A stretch of 24,968 nucleotides of DNA from positions 1 to 24,968 of the forward strand of contig CAUGMN010000041.1 of NCBI GenBank assembly GCA_959600635.1. The letters run 5' to 3'. Under the pieces are notes generated by a model, which saw nothing but the letters and a program-made list of their open reading frames with translations, was not told the origin of the DNA and made no database searches. A program made the translations under genes and the position numbers. Below, in pieces: positions 1-4,890 of the stretch. This DNA comes from QAMX01 sp003149835 (GTDB lineage: Bacteria; Bacillota; Clostridia; Oscillospirales; QAMX01). Position 1 is the stretch's first letter. Every line of letters starts with the position of its first letter.

Positions 1-17
1 AGGAACGGCAAAATTTT

Positions 18-989
18 TTACACTTCTATTACTTCTTTATCGCACATCAGTAAACATTTAGCGGTTGTTGCAATATCCCTATCAAAGTCGAGAACTGCTT
101 TCTCGCCAAGTTCGTTGCGAATTTCAGATAGAACATCTTTGAGAGCAACTGTTTTCACAGACCACGGTTTTTCGATAATTTTCTCGTATGTATCGTGGCT
201 CATACAATCTTCCTTACGCTGATACTCAACAACATAGGAATCGTGTGTCAAACCATTGAACACATATCCCTTGCCAGCGAGCGTAGGCAGATTTCTGTCT
301 GCGTGTAACAGCTTCAACATTTCCTGAACCTGAATACCGGAGATGATAGAGGAGGAGGTAGGCGTAGTTGGGATTTTTCCCTCAGCCATCTGCTCGTGGG
401 TTAATAATGCACAAGATTTTCTCTTGTTAATCAACATCCAGTCGGTTTCGGTCATTGTACATTCGTAACAAGCTCCCTGACCGGGAATAAATACACGAGC
501 AAAACCATTCAGTGCTTCGATCGCACCGTCAATCCAAGGCTTATTGACTTTATAGCAGGATTGATTGATTGAAAGTCGGGCCTCTCGATTATCAAGACCG
601 CCAAGAACCACATCCATTCTGCGGAAAACGCCAAGTCCGACATCATCAATGATATTCGCAATAAACGCCTTTGCCTTGACATCGGGGTTCATTTCCATTG
701 CTCTTTCTGCGGCAACTTCTGCTTTATAACGACCAACATCCTTAGCACGATAAAGAACAGAACGAGTAAGGTTGGTGCTTTCAATAGCATCCATATCATA
801 AATGAGGATGCGGCCGATACCCAGCAAAGTCAGGTTTTTAATCAACTCATTACCGATAGCACCTGCACCGACAACCATAATTGTGGCGTTCTTCAATCGC
901 TCCTGGTCCCACCAAGGAATTAAACGCAAACGACTGTAACGGTCTTCTTCAAAGTCGGAACTTTGTAACTCAAAAGCATTATCTGCCAT
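18..989 (-). CDS. E1-like ubiquitin-activating enzyme (ThiF/UBA superfamily), eukaryote-like layout
   Basis: This 323-residue protein probably adenylates the C-terminus of the Ubl encoded just upstream and takes it as a thioester. An E1-type 'DRYSR' element lies at 16-20. The nucleotide-binding GAGAIG is at 41-46, followed by DMD (65-67), N73, R76, K89 and D133, matching the ATP/Mg residues of the ThiF/E1 fold. CYEC (174-177) plus C262 and H265 could form the split zinc site. C193, in KSCALL after the first zinc pair, sits where the UBA3 catalytic cysteine sits. Residues about 277-323 resemble the start of a UBA3-type ubiquitin-fold domain, which is unusual beside short MoeB/ThiF proteins. 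The start overlaps the Ubl stop (TAATG), implying translational coupling. The stop at 18 makes the gene complete, but the operon may continue off the window. E1-like identity is firm; catalytic cysteine and C-terminal domain are inferred. Confidence 0.88.
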   Translation of the reverse strand: MADNAFELQSSDFEEDRYSRLRLIPWWDQERLKNATIMVVGAGAIGNELIKNLTLLGIGRILIYDMDAIESTNLTRSVLYRAKDVGRYKAEVAAERAMEMNPDVKAKAFIANIIDDVGLGVFRRMDVVLGGLDNREARLSINQSCYKVNKPWIDGAIEALNGFARVFIPGQGACYECTMTETDWMLINKRKSCALLTHEQMAEGKIPTTPTSSSIISGIQVQEMLKLLHADRNLPTLAGKGYVFNGLTHDSYVVEYQRKEDCMSHDTYEKIIEKPWSVKTVALKDVLSEIRNELGEKAVLDFDRDIATTAKCLLMCDKEVIEV

Positions 990-1267
990 TACAGTTCACC
1001 GCCCGCCGTAATTTCCGGCTGAAGGCGAAGAACATCACCGTCTTTAATGCCAGCCTCACCAAGAGTTTGTGCTTCCAGAAGCTGCCTGCCGGTTACTTTA
1101 TGGATAAACTTGTAGCTGATGGGGTTTCCGTCAGGGCCAACGGATGGCAGCTTAATCTTCTCAACGAGCTTGACCATAATGATGCCGCACTTGACATCGT
1201 CAGGAAGTCCAACCTTCTGTTCCTTGTTGCCGGTTGCATCAACGATAATTACATTTACCTTAGCCAT
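989..1267 (-). CDS. YukD/EsaB-like ubiquitin-fold protein with near-terminal Gly-Gly
   Basis: A 92-residue small protein with the beta-grasp pattern of the YukD/EsaB ubiquitin-like family: a first strand VNVIIVDATG, a helix around 28-40, and a GIKDGDVLRLQP segment typical of the last strand. It ends in TAGGEL, so the diglycine (89-90) is followed by only two residues. Ubls that are conjugated usually expose a terminal Gly-Gly, so trimming of Glu-Leu by a JAB-type peptidase is expected but no such gene is in the window. The start follows AAGGAG at good spacing. It overlaps the E1 gene by one base, which strongly suggests the two proteins work as a pair. An alternative is a type VII secretion EsaB-like role, but no WXG100 or EssC gene is nearby. 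Confidence 0.85.
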   Translation of the reverse strand: MAKVNVIIVDATGNKEQKVGLPDDVKCGIIMVKLVEKIKLPSVGPDGNPISYKFIHKVTGRQLLEAQTLGEAGIKDGDVLRLQPEITAGGEL

Positions 1268-1299
1268 TTTAATTTCTCCTTATGTAAATAAATATTAGG

Positions 1300-1464
1300 C
1301 GATTGTAAAACGTAGTTTTCCCATTCAAATTCGTTTTTGAGGTGGCTTTGCCACCTCAAAAACTCGACTTTGACGAGCAAAGCGAGCCCTCGCGCCGACC
1401 AAACGAGCGTAGCGAGTGCGATAAGCGCGAGTCTCTCGATTGTAAAACGTAGTTTTACAATCGA
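1300..1464. repeat. Composite intergenic repeat block
   Basis: A 20-bp sequence (cgattgtaaaacgtagtttt) occurs at about 1300-1319 and again at 1437-1456. The second copy is part of a perfect inverted repeat, arms 1436-1448 and 1452-1464 around a 3-nt loop. Between the copies are the 1334-1362 hairpin and short variants of GAGCAAAGCGAG / GAGCGTAGCGAG. The arrangement looks like a small non-coding repeat element, or nested terminator hairpins, placed between the RING gene and the ubl gene. I cannot tell from one copy whether it recurs in the genome. Confidence 0.6.
1334..1362. terminator. Perfect hairpin with T runs on both sides
   Basis: Arms 1334-1346 and 1350-1362 are exact 13-bp complements around a 3-nt loop, with five T on one side and five A on the other. 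This is a classic bidirectional intrinsic terminator shape. It lies between the RING gene and the Ubl gene, so it could attenuate transcription entering ubl-E1 from upstream. Confidence 0.65.
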
Positions 1465-1479
1465 CTATAAATCAATATT

Positions 1480-2442
1480 TTAATCTAAAAGATTTTCCAA
1501 TGCTCGATAGCAAGAAAGGAATTCATCAGTTGTTTCGGTGTTGTCGGCGCTATAAGAGTTATAGCTTCCGGAAGGGTCAGTCGCGATACTATAAAAGTCC
1601 GTATATACATTGTACAAATCCTTGACCGCATCACAGAGTTCTTCAATGTCGTCAACATCTTCTTCTGCAATTTCATCAGGAACACTCTTAATCTTAGAGT
1701 AAATATTCTTCATTTTACCATCTAAAGTTTCAGCTTCAGTAATCTCAGCGGACTTATCAATCATTGCATAAAGAATTGCATCATTGATATCCGAACCGTG
1801 CTTGTCTTCCCAAATACTTTCGTACCAGTATTCCTGAATAGTATCAGCAATATCTTCCAGGTTAGAGCCGGCAGTAAGGGCGAGAGAGAGGAATTCTTCG
1901 ACATTCGCAATGTACTCTTTCTTTGCTTCTTCGGCCTTCTTTGCGCCCAGCGTGTGGAAAACAAACACACCTACGATGATAGCAACGACAGCTGCAACAG
2001 CAAGAATGATAGGCAATGCCTTAGATCTCTTCTTTTTCTTTTCAATGCCTGCGTTGAACTGGCTGATAGCAGAATTTACATTACTATCGACTGCAAAACC
2101 TGCTTTTTGTCCACACGTGGGGCAGAACTCTTGTCCATCTTGGAGTTCTGTGCCACACTTGTTGCAAACATTCTTCTTGGGAGCATCTCTAAATGTTCCG
2201 CACTTGGGGCAGAAGGCCTGACCATCACCTAAAGGTGCGCCACAATTTTGGCATACATCTGTGGGATTGGTATGCTGCGCTTCGTAATGCAGCTCAGAGC
2301 ATCCAAAGGTCGTACAACCTTTATTTTCTTCCCAACAATCTTCGTGGTGAGGAATGTTGCAAGCAGGGCAGACTTTAACTGAATCCCCCTCTTGGATTTC
2401 CGTTTTGCAGAACGGACAGATTTTGCCGATATAGTTCTCCAT
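1480..2442 (-). CDS. Membrane-anchored RING-type / zinc-ribbon protein, candidate E3
   Basis: A 320-residue protein. The start at 2442 is preferred to a longer frame because AGGAGG lies just before it and the upstream 37 residues show no conserved pattern. Residues 9-48 carry C9, C12, C25, C28, H32/H33, C36, C43 and C48, the eight-ligand pattern of the prokaryotic RING (binuclear treble clef) family. Two zinc ribbons follow: C64-C67-C78-C81 and C93-C96-C107-C110. A basic stretch (KKKKRSK) then a hydrophobic segment at about 141-162 predicts one membrane span, leaving an acidic tail of roughly 155 residues on the far side with no recognised domain. Prok-RING proteins are known to occur next to E1/Ubl genes, so an E3-like or scaffold role is a reasonable inference. 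Ligase activity is unproven; a generic zinc-ribbon membrane sensor is the alternative. Confidence 0.8.
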   Translation of the reverse strand: MENYIGKICPFCKTEIQEGDSVKVCPACNIPHHEDCWEENKGCTTFGCSELHYEAQHTNPTDVCQNCGAPLGDGQAFCPKCGTFRDAPKKNVCNKCGTELQDGQEFCPTCGQKAGFAVDSNVNSAISQFNAGIEKKKKRSKALPIILAVAAVVAIIVGVFVFHTLGAKKAEEAKKEYIANVEEFLSLALTAGSNLEDIADTIQEYWYESIWEDKHGSDINDAILYAMIDKSAEITEAETLDGKMKNIYSKIKSVPDEIAEEDVDDIEELCDAVKDLYNVYTDFYSIATDPSGSYNSYSADNTETTDEFLSCYRALENLLD

Positions 2443-2459
2443 TTGAAATCCTCCTAAAT

Positions 2460-2695
2460 AAAGCTGTTTGACGAAGATGGTATTTGTTTCCGGTAGAAGT
2501 GATGGAAAACTCGCCGTAATAACTCCGTTCTCTTTGAATACCGCCATAAACAAAACAGCCGATCAGAAAGAGAGCGATACGCGAGATAGCAACAATCGTA
2601 GCCTCCTTATGCCGATTGATATACTGGCTTATCTTTTTTCCAGAATCTTGGTGTAAAAGATAGTGAGCAAATTCATTTGCTTCGTGTTCTTCCAT
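2460..2695 (-). pseudogene. C-terminal fragment of an ImmA/IrrE-like metallopeptidase
   Basis: From 2695 the frame reads MEEHEANEFAHYLLH, similar to the EANEFA helix that supplies the third zinc ligand in ImmA/IrrE peptidases. A hydrophobic span and a YGEFSITSTGNKYH tail follow, a pattern I associate with membrane versions of this family. The HExxH helix that should precede it is absent, because an in-frame stop lies just upstream. After KYH the frame continues without family resemblance and runs into the RING gene's ribosome binding site and coding start (open to 2375). It is best read as a remnant truncated at both ends, although a consensus promoter at 2775-2803 could still express a short membrane peptide. 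Confidence 0.5.
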
Positions 2696-2774
2696 AACAT
2701 TTCTACCGATCTAATACAAATTTCGTAAAATATAGAACTTCAAGCATACTCCATCGCTCAAATTATTGTGTAAA

Positions 2775-2803
2775 ATTATACATGATATTGTCAATTTTGT
2801 CAA
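2775..2803 (-). promoter_or_regulatory. Consensus sigma-A promoter reading toward the RING gene
   Basis: On the minus strand TTGACA (2798-2803) and TATAAT (2775-2780) are separated by exactly 17 bases, a perfect match to consensus. Two ATTGACAA copies lie in tandem over the -35 region and could be regulator half-sites. The predicted transcript covers the ImmA/IrrE remnant and the RING gene. Confidence 0.75.
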
Positions 2804-2885
2804 TGCATAGGCGGGAAAAGTCGAAAATAATTTGTTGGAATTCGACTTTTTAATAGCAAATTTTACATAAAGATACAAATGCCCT

Positions 2886-3243
2886 ATGATATATGAAAAA
2901 AATGCCAATAGATGCGAAACAATAGCATGGATTTGTGAAAATCAGCTCGGTCGCAGAAATATCACCAAGGAACAGAAAAAATCCCTTATCGGTAAACAGT
3001 ATGAAGCAGAGCAACAACGGCAAGGTGCAAACAACCCATTGCCGTCCCCACCACATCTGGCGACAGAGTTGGATTGTAGCTCAGAGGGGATTCTGCAAGC
3101 GGATATTCATGAAACGGTCGTTCCCTTGATTCGTACCTATGCCGCCTATGCGGTCAGCTTGGAGCATCAGCTTCTTTCGTATTTCCTATGACCTTGTGGG
3201 CTTTATCCCGCTGAATGAACTGATGAAAGAGGAAACGGCATGA
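2886..3243 (+). pseudogene. Degenerate plasmid/ICE-type coding remnants (ParB-like fragment plus a frameshifted coding end)
   Basis: Residues encoded from about 2904 to 3035 include WICENQLGRRN and a KKSLIGKQYEAE stretch, a motif pair I know from ParB-like proteins of plasmids and integrative elements. The N-terminal ParB domain and the C-terminus are missing. Further on, one frame gives RTYAAYAVSLEHQ (up to about 3170) and the adjacent frame continues as FRISYDLVGFIPLNELMKEETA to a stop at 3241-3243; each frame closes alone, which suggests a frameshifted 3' end of an unrecognised gene. The stretch has the look of an eroded mobile element edge. Identification of the first part is moderate; the second part has no assigned family. 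Confidence 0.4.
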
Positions 3244-3262
3244 CCGAAGCCATGCCGTTTCC
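3231..3262 (-). terminator. 12-bp perfect hairpin at the island/chromosome junction
   Basis: Arms 3231-3242 and 3251-3262 are exact complements around an 8-nt loop, which on the minus strand contains CTTCGG. On the minus strand the stem is followed by TCTTTC, a weak U tract. It is the best candidate terminator for the ABC operon ending at 3388; it also overlaps the stop of the plus-strand remnant. Confidence 0.45.
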
Positions 3263-3289
3263 GCAAAAACACGATATTACTTTCTTACG

Positions 3290-3318
3290 CCCCGACCCTT
3301 TCAGCGGGGATTTTTTTT
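3290..3318 (+). terminator. Short GC stem followed by eight T
   Basis: CCCCG (3290-3294) pairs with CGGGG (3305-3309), followed by A and then T8 (3311-3318). This is a plausible intrinsic terminator for plus-strand transcription coming from the degraded island end. The stem is only 5 bp, so confidence is moderate. Confidence 0.45.
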
Positions 3319-3387
3319 GCCGCAATAGGATCAGGTTTTGCCGCTACCGGCCCTCCGATAGAAACGTATTTCGATCAGATGGATTTC

Positions 3388-4806
3388 TTATTCGTTCTTC
3401 ATGGCTTCCAGCGCGGGGAGGCGAGTGGCGCGGATGGCCGGATAAAGGCCGGAGGCAATGCCGACAAAGCAGGCGAGCGCCAACGCGACCAGCGCCAGCC
3501 ACGGCGGAACGATCGATACGTCTGTGCCGCCCGTGGAATAGCCCAGAATACCGCCGCTGTCCTTGCCGAGGTGATTCAGCAGCGCCGACGCACCATAGCT
3601 CAGACCGACGCCGAGAATACCGCCGACTAAGCCGATGATGCCCGCTTCGACGAGAAACATAGAGCGGACGTCCCGAACACGGCAGCCGAGCACTTTCATA
3701 ACGCCAATCTCCCGTGTGCGCTCGTAAATGGACATGATCATCGTGTTTGTGATGCTGAGCGCCGCCACGAAGAAGGCGATGATGCCGATGGCTCCGAGCA
3801 CGGTGCGCAGAAATTTCGACTGCTCCTGCATCTCGGTTAAAGAGCTCATCGAGCTGTATGTGTTGTAACCGAGCGCGCGAATCTGCTTTTCGACATCCTG
3901 CACATTTTTGGTCTCATCGACCAGAACGATAAACTGGTCGTAAATATCCTCGGAGGAACTGCCGCCGCCGAAATCGCCGCCGATGATCCCACCGACGCCA
4001 TAGGTGATGATTCCGCCGCTGCTGCCGCCGCCGTTGGCCTTGTTGTATTCATCCTGGTATTTCAGGAGCAGGTCGATGTCCATGTAAATGACGGGATCGT
4101 CATAAGAGCCTTCCGGTTTCTGCTGCAAAACGCCGACACATTCCATCTTATAAAGCTTCGGCTTTGGCTTGCTGAAATCCTGCGGCCCTTGACCATAGCT
4201 GTAATCCATTGTCAGCTTAAAGGCCTGTTCCAACGGATCAAACGGATGAGGTTCGCCGAAGTACGGGTCGTACCAGTACACCGGTTTTTTCGGGCTGGAA
4301 ATCAGAAACGGAACGGGATAGGTCATAACAAAAGTACCCTGACCGACGTCCTCGGCGTTCAGCAGGCGGCCTGTGCCGACGGTATAGCTGAATTTGGCCA
4401 TCTCGGCCGGATCGATTCCGATAATGTTGATACTGGCCTGCTTCTTGCCCATGACGAGCGGTGCATAGGCGCTGAGCTTAGGGGTGGAAGCGGCGATATG
4501 CGGAATCTGCCGGATCGCCTCCAAGCCATCTTTGTTCATCGCGCCGATCACATCCGATGCGCTGCCGTCGTCGTTATACCCGTAGTTTTTATACACTTCA
4601 ATCTGCCGTAAGTCCGACCATTGGCTGATCTGATCCTCAAAGCCCTTGTTCATCCCTACGCCGATGGAAATCATAATCACGACGGCGGCCGTGCCGATGA
4701 TAACGCCGAGAACCGTCAGAGCGCTCCGCGTTTTCCGCCGCAGAAAATTGTGAAACGAGAAATTGAAGATATCCCATTTTTTCATTGCCGTATCCGCGTT
4801 TTCCAT
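3388..4806 (-). CDS. ABC transporter permease, MacB/FtsX type
   Basis: A 472-residue membrane protein (465 if the second Met at 4785 is used; neither start has a strong ribosome site). An N-terminal span at about 27-50 follows RRKTRSALTVLGVIIG, typical of MacB-family permeases. A large extracytoplasmic MacB_PCD-like region follows, including a Gly/Ser-rich loop around 258-285. The C-terminal FtsX domain has three more spans and the ERTREIGVMKVLG motif, ending YPAIRATRLPALEAMKNE. The layout matches permeases that pair with LolD/MacB ATPases and act as mechanotransmission or export devices rather than importers. It is the last gene of a three-gene operon with an ATPase and a CARDB-repeat surface protein, so it probably couples ATP hydrolysis to work on that protein or its cargo (inference). 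Confidence 0.9.
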   Translation of the reverse strand: MENADTAMKKWDIFNFSFHNFLRRKTRSALTVLGVIIGTAAVVIMISIGVGMNKGFEDQISQWSDLRQIEVYKNYGYNDDGSASDVIGAMNKDGLEAIRQIPHIAASTPKLSAYAPLVMGKKQASINIIGIDPAEMAKFSYTVGTGRLLNAEDVGQGTFVMTYPVPFLISSPKKPVYWYDPYFGEPHPFDPLEQAFKLTMDYSYGQGPQDFSKPKPKLYKMECVGVLQQKPEGSYDDPVIYMDIDLLLKYQDEYNKANGGGSSGGIITYGVGGIIGGDFGGGSSSEDIYDQFIVLVDETKNVQDVEKQIRALGYNTYSSMSSLTEMQEQSKFLRTVLGAIGIIAFFVAALSITNTMIMSIYERTREIGVMKVLGCRVRDVRSMFLVEAGIIGLVGGILGVGLSYGASALLNHLGKDSGGILGYSTGGTDVSIVPPWLALVALALACFVGIASGLYPAIRATRLPALEAMKNE

Positions 4807-4890
4807 CTCTTACCGACGGAAAAATCCTCTTTCTCAAAAATTGAGCAACCGAAGAAATCGCTCCGCAGGTCAAAACCGGGCAAAGCCAGG

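Noticed and set aside
989..1267. Ubl gene as part of a type VII secretion locus (EsaB/YukD proper)
   Set aside because: No WXG100, EssC or EsaA-like gene in view; direct coupling with an E1 gene favours a ubiquitin-type role.
3320..3387. A tRNA or att site at the island edge
   Set aside because: No cloverleaf or CCA-type arm and no matching direct repeat could be found by eye.
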